38,696 bases of DNA from Marinilabiliales bacterium (GCA_002869435.1 PKSX01000055.1:1-38696), one strand, 5' to 3'. Numbered from the stretch's first letter, positions 7,418 through 16,827 are shown. Numbers and translations are program-made. Notes: generated by a model not told the origin, from the sequence alone.

Positions 7418-8905
7418 CTAAAATCCGATTTTGTTTACAAAATACACCTTGCGCTTACTTTTATCTGACTTGTCTTTAATTTTCTGGCTACCGTATGCGA
7501 TGAAGTAATTTTCGAACCAGTAATCGATGTTTGATGAGGTCCATCGGGCTTTATCCTCTTCATTTCCGGTTTCCATCAAATCCCATTCTTCATCGCTGAC
7601 TACTTCCCCATCAAAATCGACAATTTTAGAAATAATCGCATTTCCACTGGTAAAGACCATACCAATTGTATTCTCTGTTTGGTCAGAAATAGCAATAAAG
7701 CGTTTCACATAGAAAGGTTTGTAATTGGGGTACATTTCAAAACAAATATCCCATTCCAGGGCGCCATCTTTGCCATATTTTGCCAGCACTGCGTGAGTGT
7801 AGCGATAGCCGTCAAACACCGTTCTGTAGTGAGTTGTTGCAACACCATTAGAATAGGTTGTGTACGATTCGGTTCGGTAGGTTGGGTAATAAGCCTCACC
7901 AAGAAACAAATATCCGTCGCTCAAAACTATGATGTCATGATCGGCAATAAGATAATCAATAGAGAACTCTTTGCCCTTTTTCTCTTTCTTTTCTTTCTTT
8001 TTCTCAATCTTTTCCTGCTTACGCTCGGGTAAATACGAAAGGAAATCATTCAGATCGAGGAAATTAAAATATTGAATAAAATCAACTTCCCCATCGGTTA
8101 CTTTGGCAAAAAACAACCCTTCCGACTCAACAGAGTTCTTTGAATATGTCCCTGTATAAACAAGCTCTGTAGGGGAGATGCGACATGCAGAAACAGAAGA
8201 AATGGTATTGCCGTCGTTTTGCGATAACTGGAACGGCTTTTCTGCTTTGCCGTCAGCATTTACCATCATTAAATAGGTCTCATATTCTTTCTTACTCAGT
8301 CTAACATTAAGAAAGATCAGCAGCTCGTTGGTTTTTTCAAGCAGTTGGTAATTCTCAACAAAAACCTTTTTGGGGTCGTAATTATTAACAATCAGAGGAA
8401 TGGCTGTTGCTTGCCCGGTTTCCAGATCAACTTTATATAGTATCTCGGCTTTTTTCTTCGTGGCTTCAAAATAAGCTGTATTGCCCATGACCTTCATGCC
8501 GCGAAAATTGGCCTTCATGGGCAAAGTTCCTTCAGTGACATTAATGTCAAGGTCTTCCATTCGAACCGAAACAATGGCAAACTCATCCTTACGGGTATAG
8601 AAATTATAAATGTATTCATCGTTATAATACAGTTCATTAAATCTCAGTTTTCCGGGTATCATCACTTTTTCGGTTTTTTCCAACTCGAGATCACTGTTAT
8701 ACAAATCATACTTCAGCTGATACTGGTCGCCGATTTTTTCTTCAGAGGTGGCTTCCATAACAAAAACGCCTTTCGAAGATTCATAGATCACTTCACTTTC
8801 GTAACCGTCTTTAAGTTCGAGTTCAATTCTTTCTTCGTAAAAAAGCTGTGCTAAAGAAACCAATGTGTACAGAAGGGAAACTGATAATAATGCTAGCTTT
8901 TTCAT
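7418..8905 (-). CDS. secreted protein of unknown function, propeller-like
   Basis: 495 residues with a clear signal peptide (cleavage about residue 19, after SLA). I do not recognise a family. The sequence is beta-rich with recurring short patterns such as YKVDLETGQATAIPL and VLAKYGKDGALEWD. These resemble blades that compare a stored value with a displayed one, as in WD/PQQ-like propellers. A Lys/Glu-rich charged stretch (about residues 295-315, EKIEKKKEKKEKKGKE) interrupts it, probably a surface loop or linker. There is no sorting domain, so it is probably periplasmic. It starts 51 bp after metF on the same strand and is preceded by a perfect 12-bp inverted repeat abutting its ATG. Confidence 0.6.
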   Translation of the reverse strand: MKKLALLSVSLLYTLVSLAQLFYEERIELELKDGYESEVIYESSKGVFVMEATSEEKIGDQYQLKYDLYNSDLELEKTEKVMIPGKLRFNELYYNDEYIYNFYTRKDEFAIVSVRMEDLDINVTEGTLPMKANFRGMKVMGNTAYFEATKKKAEILYKVDLETGQATAIPLIVNNYDPKKVFVENYQLLEKTNELLIFLNVRLSKKEYETYLMMVNADGKAEKPFQLSQNDGNTISSVSACRISPTELVYTGTYSKNSVESEGLFFAKVTDGEVDFIQYFNFLDLNDFLSYLPERKQEKIEKKKEKKEKKGKEFSIDYLIADHDIIVLSDGYLFLGEAYYPTYRTESYTTYSNGVATTHYRTVFDGYRYTHAVLAKYGKDGALEWDICFEMYPNYKPFYVKRFIAISDQTENTIGMVFTSGNAIISKIVDFDGEVVSDEEWDLMETGNEEDKARWTSSNIDYWFENYFIAYGSQKIKDKSDKSKRKVYFVNKIGF

Positions 8906-8935
8906 ATCTATATATTTTGCAGTAAATATATAGAT
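8906..8935 (-). promoter_or_regulatory. perfect 12-bp inverted repeat abutting the start codon
   Basis: ATCTATATATTT (8906-8917) and AAATATATAGAT (8924-8935) are perfect inverted repeats with a 6-nt spacer (TGCAGT). The repeat ends exactly one base before the ATG at 8905. Within it TATATTTA (minus strand) resembles a -7 box. It could be an operator over the promoter or, in RNA, a hairpin pressing on the start codon. Confidence 0.55.
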
Positions 8936-8956
8936 TTTTTAAATAAATGTGAAATT

Positions 8957-9910
8957 CTAAAAAACTTTTCTCACAATCTCTCTGATATTGTCGGCTTTGC
9001 CCATGGTATAAAGATGAATGCTTGGAACTCCGGCCTGTTTCAACTCACGGGCCTGTTCTGCAGTCCATTCAATACCCAATTGCCGGACAGCAGCATTATC
9101 GGTGCATTTTTCCATTTCACTGGTTAATGCTTCGGGTAATTCAACTCCGAAAGTTTTGGGCAAAACGCTCAGGTGATTTTTAATACTGACCGGTTTCAAG
9201 CCGGGAACAATGGGCACGGTGATACCGGCAGCGCGGCATTTATCTACAAAGGAGAAAAAATGTCTGTTATCGAAAAACATCTGTGTAACAATATACTCTG
9301 CACCTGCATCTACTTTCGACTTCAAATGCCTGATATCACTGTCGAAATTAGGTGCTTCGGGGTGCTTTTCCGGATAGCCGGCCACACCTACAGAAAAATG
9401 GGTTTCGGCATTGTTTACTATATCATCATCGAGGTAAACACCTTTGTTCAGATCCATAACCTGGTTCAATAGCCCGATAGCGTTTTCATGTCCGTCAGGA
9501 TCGGGCGTAAACATGCGGGTAGATTTATCGGGATCTCCGCGCAGTACCAGAATATTGTTGACCCCAATAAAGTGTAGATCAATAAGTGCATTTTCGGTTT
9601 CCTCTTTGGAAAAGCCGCCACAGATCAAATGCGGAACCACTTCAATATTGTATTTATGCATAATGGCCGCTGCAATTCCTACGGTGCCGGGGCGTTTGCG
9701 AACGCTGCGCTGTTCGAGCAATCCGTCTGAACGTTTTTTATAAACCACTTCTTCACGGTGATAGGTTACATTGATATACGAAGGTCTGAAATCCATCAAC
9801 GGATTAATGGTGTCGTAAATGGCTTGTATATGGTCGCCTTTCATGGGCGGCAAAAGCTCAAAAGAAAAAAGCGTGTCACTGGTATTTCTTAGTTTTTCGG
9901 CAATGTTCAT
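8957..9910 (-). CDS. metF: methylenetetrahydrofolate reductase
   Basis: 317 residues from ATG 9910. It reduces 5,10-methylene-THF to 5-methyl-THF with FAD, supplying the methyl donor for MetH. Family blocks seen: TLFSFELLPPMKGD near the N-terminus, NVTYHREE, LVLRGDPDK (FAD/folate site), GVAGYPEKHPEAP and TQMFFDN. The track begins 13 codons earlier, inside metH. I prefer ATG 9910, which follows the metH stop by 5 nt and gives the normal family N-terminus. It is therefore the second gene of the riboswitch-controlled metH-metF unit. Confidence 0.95.
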   Translation of the reverse strand: MNIAEKLRNTSDTLFSFELLPPMKGDHIQAIYDTINPLMDFRPSYINVTYHREEVVYKKRSDGLLEQRSVRKRPGTVGIAAAIMHKYNIEVVPHLICGGFSKEETENALIDLHFIGVNNILVLRGDPDKSTRMFTPDPDGHENAIGLLNQVMDLNKGVYLDDDIVNNAETHFSVGVAGYPEKHPEAPNFDSDIRHLKSKVDAGAEYIVTQMFFDNRHFFSFVDKCRAAGITVPIVPGLKPVSIKNHLSVLPKTFGVELPEALTSEMEKCTDNAAVRQLGIEWTAEQARELKQAGVPSIHLYTMGKADNIREIVRKVF

Positions 9911-9915
9911 CGTTG

Positions 9916-12900
9916 CTACTTTACGTTCATAATTAATAGTTTCCTGCATTCCTCAACGCTCATCTCTTTTCGTTGAGCATAGTTTTCAAGCTGGTCCAAA
10001 TCAATCTTTCCCACATTGAAATAGTGTGCATCGGGATGGGCAAAATAATAACCGCAAACCGACGGTAAGGGATCCATCATGTGTGAATCGCTAAGTCTTA
10101 TATCAAGGTGATTCTCAATTTCAAGGACATCGAAGATTTTGCGTTTTTCGCTATGATCGGGGCATGCGGGATATCCGGGTGCCGGTCTGATGCCGATGTA
10201 TTTTTCCCTTAACATTTCTTCCGGGGAAAGGTGTTCATCCGAAGCATAGCCCCATATCTCTTTTCTCACTTTTTCATGCAGAAATTCGGCAAAAGCCTCA
10301 GCAAGTCTGTTGCTTAATATGCCAAACATCATGAGGTCATATTCCTTGTTTTCAGATTTCCATGTTCTGAGCAATTCCGGGTCATTTTCAATCATGCTAA
10401 CCGCAAAAAGACCCATAGAATCAAGGGTATCTGATGAAACAAAATCAGCCAGACATGGGTTTTCCTTTCTGCCTTCTTCCTGATTTCTCAGAAAACAAAA
10501 ACGGGTATCGCCAATGAAAACATCTTCGTTTTCAGCCCGTGCATCGAATATACCATAAGCGGCCTGTGCTTTCAGAAGTTTTTGGTCAAGAATTTGATTC
10601 AACATGGCTTTGGCATCATCCAGCAACTTCTGAGCTTCCTTTCCATGCACAGGATCATCAAGTAACGCCGGATAGCGACCTTTGAAATCCCATTCTTTAA
10701 AGAAAAAAGTGTAGTCGATATACGGAATCAACTCGCTCAGGTCATTTTCAAAAATGTATTGGGTTCCGGTTTGGGCCGGTTTTACGCAATAATTTATGAA
10801 GTCAAGCTTTTCTTTATTGTGACGAGCTTTTTCCAATGGAATTAATACAGATACTTTTTGTCTTTCGGCGTAGTCGGCCGCAAGTTTTTTGTATCTGGCA
10901 TTAATTTCCTTAATATAATCAGGTTTTTGATCTTCACTCAGCAGTTTTGCCAATACGCCCGATGCCTGTGATGCATCACGCACATGAATCACAGGACCAT
11001 CGTAGACCGGAGCAATTTTCAATGCTGTGTGCAACTCACTGGTAGTTGCACCACCAATCAGCAACGGAACCTTCATTCCCCTTGCTTGCATTTCGGTGGC
11101 AACGGTTATCATTTCGTCCAAAGATGGGGTAATGAGTCCGCTCAAACCAATGACATCGGCGTTTTGCTCAATGGCTGTATTGATGATTTTGTCGGCAGGG
11201 GTCATTACACCCAGATCAATGATTTCATAATTATTGCACGATAAAACAACGCCAACAATATTTTTTCCGATATCATGCACATCACCCTTCACGGTTGCCA
11301 GCACTATCTTTCCGGCGAATTTCTGTTCTCCCTTGCTTTCTTCAATCCATGGTTGCAGATTGGCTACGGCTTGTTTCATTACACGGGCAGATTTTACCAC
11401 CTGAGGAAGAAACATTTTACCACTGCCAAATAGATTGCCAACCTTCTTCATCCCATTCATAAGCGGTCCTTCAATTACCGAAAGTCCATCGGGATATACT
11501 TCCCTACACTCATCCATGTCATCATCCACAAACTCATTGATTCCTTTGACCAATGAATGGGAAATTCTATCATTAAGGCTCTGTGTACGCCATTCAAGAA
11601 CGCTCTCTTGCGATTCTTCTTCCTGCTGATGTGTTTCAGCCCAGGCTATAAGTCTTTGCGAAGCATCTTTTCTTTTATTCAGAATAACATCTTCAGCCAA
11701 TTGCCTTAAATCGGGATTAATATCATCGTAAACGGGTAATTTACCGGCATTCACAATACCCATGTCGAGCCCGGCACTGATGGCATGATAAAGGAATACA
11801 GCATGCATGGCTTCACGAACCTTTTCGTTTCCACGGAAAGAAAAGGACAGATTGCTGATACCGCCGCTGCATTTGGCTCCGGGAAGATTTTGCTTTATCC
11901 AATTCACTGCTTCAATAAATTCCACAGCATAATTATTATGCTCGTCCATTCCGGTGGCAACAGTGAGAATATTTACATCGAAAATGATATCATAAGGAGA
12001 AACCCCAATTCCGGTGAGCAGGTCATAAGCTCGTTTACAAATCTCGATTTTTCGATCAGCAGTTACCGCCTGGCCTTCTTCGTCGAAAGCCATTACAACC
12101 ATGGCAGCACCATAGCGACTTATGGCCTTTGCATTTTGCAGAAACTCTGCCTCCCCTTCTTTCAAGCTGATTGAATTTACAATTGCTTTGCCTTGCAGGC
12201 ACTGAAGGCCTGCTTCAATCACATCAATTTTCGAAGAATCGATCATAACGGGTACGCGGGCAATATCGGGATCAGCACTTAAGAATCGAAGGAATTTCAC
12301 CATTTCATCCTTGGCATCAAGCAAGCCGTCATCCATATTCACATCGATGATCTGGGCCCCGTTTTCCACCTGATCGCGTGCCACGGAAAGGGCTTCTTCG
12401 TATTTTTTCTCCCGAATGAGACGGGCAAATTTTCGTGAGCCGGCCACATTGGTACGCTCACCTATATTGATGAAGTTCTTTTGCTTGTTGATGAGTAGCG
12501 GCTCAAGACCTGAAAGACTGGTTTCAGAAACCAGATCTGGAATCACACGGGGTTTTATGCCTATAACAGCTTCAGCGATTTCGCGAATATGATCGGGAGT
12601 GGTACCACAGCATCCGCCAACAATATTTACCCGGCCGTTTTCGGCCCATTTCTTTATCAGCGAAGCAGTATGTGCCGGTTTTTCCGTGTAGTTTCCCATT
12701 TCGTCGGGCAGACCGGCATTGGGATAAACGGAAAGCGGAAGATCTGAGATTTTGTCGAGTTCCTTTACAAAAGGGGCAAGCTGATCGGCCCCGAATGAAC
12801 AATTAAGCCCAAGACTCAGCAATGGGGCATGAGTAAGAGAAGTTACAAATGCCTCCAGAGTCTGTCCACTCAGAATTCGACCCGATGCATCTGCAATGGT

Positions 12901-13533
12901 TCCGGAAATCATAAGGGGAATGGTAATGCTACGTTTCTGCATTTCTGACTCCGCGGCAGCCAGAGCAGCTTTTGCATTGAGGGTGTCAAAAATGGTTTCA
13001 ATCAGAATAATGTCTGCCCCGCCATCGATCAGTGTACCAATTTGCTCTGAATAGGATTCGAATAGTTCATTCCAGTCGGTTGATCTTTCTCCGGGCTTAT
13101 TCACATCAGTTGGGAGCGACGCTGTTTTATTGGTTGGCCCCACAGCTCCGGCCACAAAACAATGCTTTCCGGTTTCGGCAAAATATTCATCTCGTGCCTC
13201 ACAGGCAAGTTTTGCTCCGGCAAAATTGATGTTTCGGACTTCTGCTTCCAGAGCATAATCGGCCATAGAGATATTGGTGCCATTGAAAGTATTTGTTTCA
13301 ATGATATCTGCGCCTGCGCGAAGGTACTGCAGGTGTATTTCCCTGATGATTTCAGGTTTTGTAAGATTCAACGCATCGTTGCAGCCTTTTAGGTTGTGAC
13401 TATGATTTGCAAATGGCTCACCGCGATAATCGTTTTCTTCAAGCTTATAACGCTGAATCATAGTTCCCATGGCGCCATCGAGAACAAGGATGCGCTTGGA
13501 TAATTCAGTTTTTAGTAATTCAATACGATTCAT
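9916..13533 (-). CDS. metH: cobalamin-dependent methionine synthase
   Basis: 1205 residues, a full-length four-module MetH. The N-terminal homocysteine module holds the zinc cysteines, including GLNCSFG and [10 protein letters not shown] (Cys308, Cys309). The pterin-binding module begins near [12 protein letters not shown]. The cobalamin cap and B12 domain carry DVHDIG with the axial His753. The C-terminal reactivation domain contains [15 protein letters not shown], the SAM-binding signature. It transfers the methyl of 5-methyl-THF to homocysteine in the cytoplasm. A SAM-I riboswitch and strong promoter lie directly upstream, and metF follows after 5 nt. Confidence 0.97.
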   Translation of the reverse strand: MNRIELLKTELSKRILVLDGAMGTMIQRYKLEENDYRGEPFANHSHNLKGCNDALNLTKPEIIREIHLQYLRAGADIIETNTFNGTNISMADYALEAEVRNINFAGAKLACEARDEYFAETGKHCFVAGAVGPTNKTASLPTDVNKPGERSTDWNELFESYSEQIGTLIDGGADIILIETIFDTLNAKAALAAAESEMQKRSITIPLMISGTIADASGRILSGQTLEAFVTSLTHAPLLSLGLNCSFGADQLAPFVKELDKISDLPLSVYPNAGLPDEMGNYTEKPAHTASLIKKWAENGRVNIVGGCCGTTPDHIREIAEAVIGIKPRVIPDLVSETSLSGLEPLLINKQKNFINIGERTNVAGSRKFARLIREKKYEEALSVARDQVENGAQIIDVNMDDGLLDAKDEMVKFLRFLSADPDIARVPVMIDSSKIDVIEAGLQCLQGKAIVNSISLKEGEAEFLQNAKAISRYGAAMVVMAFDEEGQAVTADRKIEICKRAYDLLTGIGVSPYDIIFDVNILTVATGMDEHNNYAVEFIEAVNWIKQNLPGAKCSGGISNLSFSFRGNEKVREAMHAVFLYHAISAGLDMGIVNAGKLPVYDDINPDLRQLAEDVILNKRKDASQRLIAWAETHQQEEESQESVLEWRTQSLNDRISHSLVKGINEFVDDDMDECREVYPDGLSVIEGPLMNGMKKVGNLFGSGKMFLPQVVKSARVMKQAVANLQPWIEESKGEQKFAGKIVLATVKGDVHDIGKNIVGVVLSCNNYEIIDLGVMTPADKIINTAIEQNADVIGLSGLITPSLDEMITVATEMQARGMKVPLLIGGATTSELHTALKIAPVYDGPVIHVRDASQASGVLAKLLSEDQKPDYIKEINARYKKLAADYAERQKVSVLIPLEKARHNKEKLDFINYCVKPAQTGTQYIFENDLSELIPYIDYTFFFKEWDFKGRYPALLDDPVHGKEAQKLLDDAKAMLNQILDQKLLKAQAAYGIFDARAENEDVFIGDTRFCFLRNQEEGRKENPCLADFVSSDTLDSMGLFAVSMIENDPELLRTWKSENKEYDLMMFGILSNRLAEAFAEFLHEKVRKEIWGYASDEHLSPEEMLREKYIGIRPAPGYPACPDHSEKRKIFDVLEIENHLDIRLSDSHMMDPLPSVCGYYFAHPDAHYFNVGKIDLDQLENYAQRKEMSVEECRKLLIMNVK

Positions 13534-13545
13534 GCAAGTCGTTTA

Positions 13546-13651
13546 AATTATTACTCCGTTTATTTCGGCAGGTTTTGGCACCTTTTTCCACCGGGTGGAA
13601 GGGTTGCCAGAGGTTCGCAGAGCCTGATCTCTCCCCTCATTCTTAATAATT
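13546..13651 (-). ncRNA. SAM-I riboswitch of metH
   Basis: The minus strand shows the SAM-I core: GAGAGATCAGGCTCTGCGAA, then CTCTGGCAACC, a P3 hairpin TTCCACC-C-GGTGGAA, and GGTGCCAAAACCTGCC before the closing strand. P1 is AATTATTA (13651-13644) with TAATAATT (13553-13546). P1 ends only 12 nt before the metH ATG and I see no terminator, so SAM binding probably blocks translation initiation rather than transcription. Confidence 0.9.
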
Positions 13652-13676
13652 CAAACATTCGGTTAGGAGTGTTTGA
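13651..13676 (-). promoter_or_regulatory. 5'-terminal hairpin of the metH transcript
   Basis: Just downstream of the predicted start site, TCAAACA and TGTTTGA (7-bp stem, 12-nt loop) form a hairpin ahead of the SAM-I aptamer. Its loop CTCC is complementary to the GGAG at 13557-13554 beside P1. It may stabilise the mRNA 5' end or contact the platform; the contact is speculative. Confidence 0.4.
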
Positions 13677-13681
13677 GGGTA

Positions 13682-13711
13682 CAAAGATAATAAAGAAATT
13701 ACTGATTTCAA
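13682..13711 (-). promoter_or_regulatory. metH promoter
   Basis: On the minus strand TTG (13711-13709) and TATCTTTG (13689-13682) are separated by 19 bp, an excellent Bacteroidota promoter. Initiation about 7 nt later starts the riboswitch leader. Confidence 0.75.
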
Positions 13712-13814
13712 TTTTTTGAGTTTTGTTTCTGAATTCATCTTTCCCTACAATGCTTTTCATGACTTCCTGCGTTGGGGCGATGAAAAGCTCCTGTGCGCTG
13801 GCGTTTTGGTAAAC

Positions 13815-13856
13815 TGTCAGACAGCCCTCGCTGTTGACTTTGGCAGGTGTCTGACA
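13815..13856. repeat. palindrome, candidate dispersed REP-like element
   Basis: TGTCAGACA (13815-13823) and TGTCTGACA (13848-13856) are perfect 9-bp inverted repeats with a 24-nt interior in which GCC and GGC can extend the pairing. It lies 3 nt beyond the stop of the minus-strand lipoprotein gene. It may act as that gene's 3'-end hairpin. The flanking 13740-13815 stretch is more GC-rich than usual intergenic DNA here. Confidence 0.5.
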
Positions 13857-13858
13857 AT

Positions 13859-14575
13859 TTATGGTTTCTTCATATGATCCCACCTTGCGCGATAGCCACG
13901 CACATCAATATGGATGGTTTTGGTACCGGGGTATTTGCCTATGCCACCGGTACTTCCGATTATTTTCTCAAAAATTTCGAGGGCAATGTCTTTGTCGTCT
14001 GCATTTACAATACCATCGTCGTTGATATCGAGAATAATCAGGTCGGCTGCCCGGCCGAAAATATGCTGGCTTTGGTATGCACCGCCTCGTTCATCATTCC
14101 ATGTGGGGTGGCGGAAAGACTCGCGAACATAAAAACCTTTGGAATTCAGGCCTCGTTCTTCCAGTTCCAAAATAAAGTCAAGAATACGATACAGAAGGGT
14201 TTTGTCCAGCAATAAAATTTGCGTATTTCCTTCGAGTTTTCTGCGGGCAAAGAAATAATCATCGCGGGCCAAGAATCTCCAAACAGGGAAATGGCCGACC
14301 AAATTTTTGAAAAGATCTTGCGGTTTAACTATTATAAACTCTCTGTGAGAGTGCGTGGCCACGTATTTTCCGTCGAGACCCACATACTTAATATAGTTCT
14401 TTGGCAATTCAGAATATGTAAGCTTTTCAAACGAATTATACATTGAATCTATAGCTTCGTACGAGCTTATTTCCGGGTAATTCACGCCGGGGTTTTCAAC
14501 TACTTGTTCAGGCTCACAAGAGGATAATACCATTAGCAAGAAAATACCCGAAAGAAAAATTCCATGCCTTATCAT
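13859..14575 (-). CDS. M15/DUF882-like (Hedgehog-fold) peptidase lipoprotein
   Basis: 238 residues. Signal peptide with lipobox VLSSC (Cys20). The C-terminal half has the D-Ala-D-Ala carboxypeptidase/Hedgehog-type zinc fold: SFRHPTWNDERGGAYQSQHI provides the first His, GRAADLII the Asp, and TIHIDVRG the last His. Such enzymes cleave peptidoglycan peptides in the periplasm. Between the ligands sits a dockerin/EF-hand-like loop, DINDDGIVNADDKD, suggesting Ca2+ binding. The N-terminal 120 residues are unassigned. Which bond is cut is unknown. Confidence 0.72.
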   Translation of the reverse strand: MIRHGIFLSGIFLLMVLSSCEPEQVVENPGVNYPEISSYEAIDSMYNSFEKLTYSELPKNYIKYVGLDGKYVATHSHREFIIVKPQDLFKNLVGHFPVWRFLARDDYFFARRKLEGNTQILLLDKTLLYRILDFILELEERGLNSKGFYVRESFRHPTWNDERGGAYQSQHIFGRAADLIILDINDDGIVNADDKDIALEIFEKIIGSTGGIGKYPGTKTIHIDVRGYRARWDHMKKP

Positions 14576-14625
14576 GCATATATCAACGATATAAAATTCA
14601 ATATTGATATAAAACCCTTCATGAA

Positions 14626-14657
14626 TTTGCTATGCCTGTTTAAAAAATGTATATTTA
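14626..14657 (+). promoter_or_regulatory. promoter of the barrel-protein gene
   Basis: TTTG (14626-14629), a 20-bp spacer, then TATATTTA (14650-14657, one mismatch to TAnnTTTG). The ATG is 18 nt downstream at 14676. Confidence 0.6.
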
Positions 14658-14675
14658 GGCTTTAAAACTCCCACC

Positions 14676-15326
14676 ATGCGAAAACTTCTACTTATCATTG
14701 TTCTTTTCTTACCGGAAATACTAATGGCTGCCAAACCGGATTCCACTATGGAAGTCATGCGCCGAAGGAACGCTTTTCGCCATGAAGAAACGTATATGTC
14801 TTTTGGCACCGGTATTTACAGCCTTGACAGACCGGTTTCGGGAACAGGTCTGCTTTCAAATTTCAAAAACGCAAGCTTGCCACCATTGTTTTTCAGGTAT
14901 GAATATGCTATTAGCGATTATGTAGGTGTTGGCGGAACCATGTTTTTTCAGCTGGCTGCATACAAGTGGAATAAAAGTGTAATGGTCTATAATTATGACA
15001 CGTATACCTACGAGCCAACAATATACCCTGAAAAATATAGTGGAGCTTCACTGGGTTTTCTGGGGCGGCTTAATATTCACTTTGCAGGTGACCGAACAAA
15101 TGATGCCTATTTTGGATTTGGCATGGGCTATGAATTCTACATGTTGAAAATGACCACAGATGATCCTTTGGCGCAAGATCGCGTGCCGGGACGTTTATTG
15201 CCCTTTGCTACCGAAGTTGTTTTCGGTTACAGAAATTACGTTGGAGACAACACCGCTCTTTATGTTGAGGCCGGTTGGGCTAAGATGCTGGTGAATTTTG
15301 GAATAACAGTCTGGTTAGACCGCTAA
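14676..15326 (+). CDS. predicted outer-membrane beta-barrel protein
   Basis: 216 residues with a signal peptide (to about Ala18-Ala19). The mature part has alternating aromatic/polar beta-strand patterns such as YVGVGGTMFFQLAAY, GASLGFLGRLNIHF and AYFGFGMGYEFYML. It ends in a strand-like FGITVWLDR, as in small eight-stranded OmpW/OmpA-like barrels. No specific family or ligand is recognised. It has its own promoter and overlaps the convergent glycosyltransferase gene by 4 bp. Confidence 0.6.
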   Translation: MRKLLLIIVLFLPEILMAAKPDSTMEVMRRRNAFRHEETYMSFGTGIYSLDRPVSGTGLLSNFKNASLPPLFFRYEYAISDYVGVGGTMFFQLAAYKWNKSVMVYNYDTYTYEPTIYPEKYSGASLGFLGRLNIHFAGDRTNDAYFGFGMGYEFYMLKMTTDDPLAQDRVPGRLLPFATEVVFGYRNYVGDNTALYVEAGWAKMLVNFGITVWLDR

Positions 15327-16090
15327 TTTTTCTTTGCTGCTTTTTGTAAACGCCAGAGTTTTCTGTACTTTTTGTATGATGCTCCAGCCGAAAGCCAGGA
15401 AATATTAAATCCTGCTTTTCCGTCCAGTATTCCTGCCTTGATAAAATAATCACGAATAAATTTGAAGATCGTTGCCAGAACAATCATTACCGGATTGGTT
15501 CTGCGGCCGGCATCGTACATAGATTGCCCAAGAATTTCGGTAAAACTGGCTATCTGCCTCAAATGATCCTCTCGGGTATAATAAGAATAGTGTAATAGAT
15601 CTCCATTCAGATGCTCAATCTTGCTGCCTTCTTCCATTTTATATTCGTCATGTGGATTCAATCCCGTCCATTCTCCTTTGCGGCTGTCCCAAAGTCGAAG
15701 TTTCACATCGGGGTACCAGCCGCAATGCCGCACCCATGAACCACAATAATTGGTCAGGCGGTTGAAAGAATACCCATCTGCAGTGAAGTTTTCTTTTATA
15801 TCAATAATACTACGTATCAGAGTCTCATCCGGAGCTTCGTCGGCATCAAGAGACAGAACATGTGGGTATTTTGCCTGAGTAATGGCCCAGTTTTTCTGCT
15901 GAATATGTCCTTCGAAAGCGTGTTCCACAAAACGAACGCCTTTTTCAAGACAAATTTCTTTTGTTTTATCTTTTGAGAAGGAATCGACTACCACAATATC
16001 ATCGGCAATATCTTTTACCGAATCAAGGCAGCGGCCAATATTGCGCTCCTCATTGAAAGTGATGATGACAACCGATAATTGAATTTTCAC
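15323..16090 (-). CDS. family 2 glycosyltransferase, WaaE/KdtX-like
   Basis: 255 residues if started at GTG 16090 (VKIQLSVVIITFNEE). A GT-A fold is clear: SVVIITFNEERNIGRCLDSV at the start, VVDSFSKDKTKEI, and the metal-binding SLDADEAPD. The later GWYPDVKLRLWDSRKG and the C-terminal KFIRDYFIKAGILDG helix match the LPS inner-core glucosyltransferase group (WaaE/KdtX). It would add a hexose to a lipid-linked glycan at the cytoplasmic membrane face. The track's ATG at 16126 lies inside a dispersed palindrome and upstream of a TATCTTTA -7-like box, so it is unlikely to be used. Confidence 0.85.
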   Translation of the reverse strand: MKIQLSVVIITFNEERNIGRCLDSVKDIADDIVVVDSFSKDKTKEICLEKGVRFVEHAFEGHIQQKNWAITQAKYPHVLSLDADEAPDETLIRSIIDIKENFTADGYSFNRLTNYCGSWVRHCGWYPDVKLRLWDSRKGEWTGLNPHDEYKMEEGSKIEHLNGDLLHYSYYTREDHLRQIASFTEILGQSMYDAGRRTNPVMIVLATIFKFIRDYFIKAGILDGKAGFNISWLSAGASYKKYRKLWRLQKAAKKN

Positions 16091-16114
16091 GGTGTAAAGA
16101 TATGAATATGTAGT

Positions 16115-16136
16115 GAGACAAGGCATGCCTTGTCTC
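16115..16136. repeat. perfect 22-bp palindrome (dispersed repeat candidate)
   Basis: GAGACAAGGCA and its exact reverse complement TGCCTTGTCTC join without a spacer, flanked by TGTAG(T) and TACA, which extend the symmetry. It fills the gap between the DUF1684 gene and the glycosyltransferase. Palindromes of this form are typical of multicopy intergenic repeats; copy number here is unknown. Confidence 0.65.
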
Positions 16137-16146
16137 TACACAAACA

Positions 16147-16740
16147 TTAATGGAATTTCTTTACACCGGCCTCGATTTTGCAATCGAGGGCGTTTTCTTC
16201 AGGCACGAGCGGACAAGACCAGCGGTCGCTGTAGGCGCAATAGGGATTATAAGCCATGTTGAAATCAAGGGTATACATCCCTGACGGGTTGATTTGGATA
16301 TCCATATAGCGGCCTCCGTAGTAGGTTTCGTTGCCATTGGTAAGGTCGGTAAACGGAATAAAGAGATAGTCTGCATAATCGTCGCTGGTGGAAAATTCTA
16401 TGCGTTGATATGCTGCAAGCTTTTGTGCTTTGCCGTTTATTTTGAAATGCAGATAGCCATATATGCGATACATTGGCGCACGATCAGTAGTGGTTTTCAT
16501 TGGAAAAGCCTTGCTGTCTTTTACAAGAATCATGGTGGCCTGTACGCAATATGCCGAATCGGGTGCAAAAAAATCCAGGCCTTCAAAATGCTGAAGGTCG
16601 GCTTCGTCGAGCGGTGAATCGGCTGTATCGGCAAATTCGCGGTTCATTTCGGCCTGCCAGTCGAGTATGGATTGAAGCCAGGTGGTTTGGGCGGAAATGC
16701 TTGTTGCAAACAGGAGAAAGAGTATAGTTAGGTATTTCAT
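16147..16740 (-). CDS. DUF1684 family secreted protein
   Basis: 197 residues with a signal peptide (to about Ala17). The C-terminal half has the family's hallmark run ETYYGGRYMDI, YTLDFNMAYNPYCAYSDRWSCPLVPEEN. In DUF1684 this follows a beta-rich domain containing the YLF.PF.D segment. The biochemical role of the family is not established. The N-terminal residues 18-60 look helical. A palindromic repeat follows its stop. It is the middle of a minus-strand row with a methyltransferase upstream and a glycosyltransferase downstream. Confidence 0.82.
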   Translation of the reverse strand: MKYLTILFLLFATSISAQTTWLQSILDWQAEMNREFADTADSPLDEADLQHFEGLDFFAPDSAYCVQATMILVKDSKAFPMKTTTDRAPMYRIYGYLHFKINGKAQKLAAYQRIEFSTSDDYADYLFIPFTDLTNGNETYYGGRYMDIQINPSGMYTLDFNMAYNPYCAYSDRWSCPLVPEENALDCKIEAGVKKFH

Positions 16741-16791
16741 TTTTTCGTCTTTTCGAAAGCCAAGATATAAATTTATATTGGTTTTGTTTTT

Positions 16792-16816
16792 GGCGTAGAC
16801 GGAATCTACGCCGAGG
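16792..16816. repeat. dispersed palindromic repeat, copy 1
   Basis: GGCGTAGA (16792-16799), loop CGGAA, TCTACGCC (16805-16812), then GAGG. The stem is perfect. A second copy with 20 of 25 identical positions lies at 21157-21181. It occupies the gap after the methyltransferase stop and could serve as its terminator-like 3' hairpin. Confidence 0.6.
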
Positions 16817-16827
16817 TTTTGACATGG

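Noticed and set aside
13560-13883. ORF of 107 aa on the minus strand
   Set aside because: It runs through the SAM-I riboswitch, the metH promoter and a palindrome and starts inside the M15 gene; not a gene.
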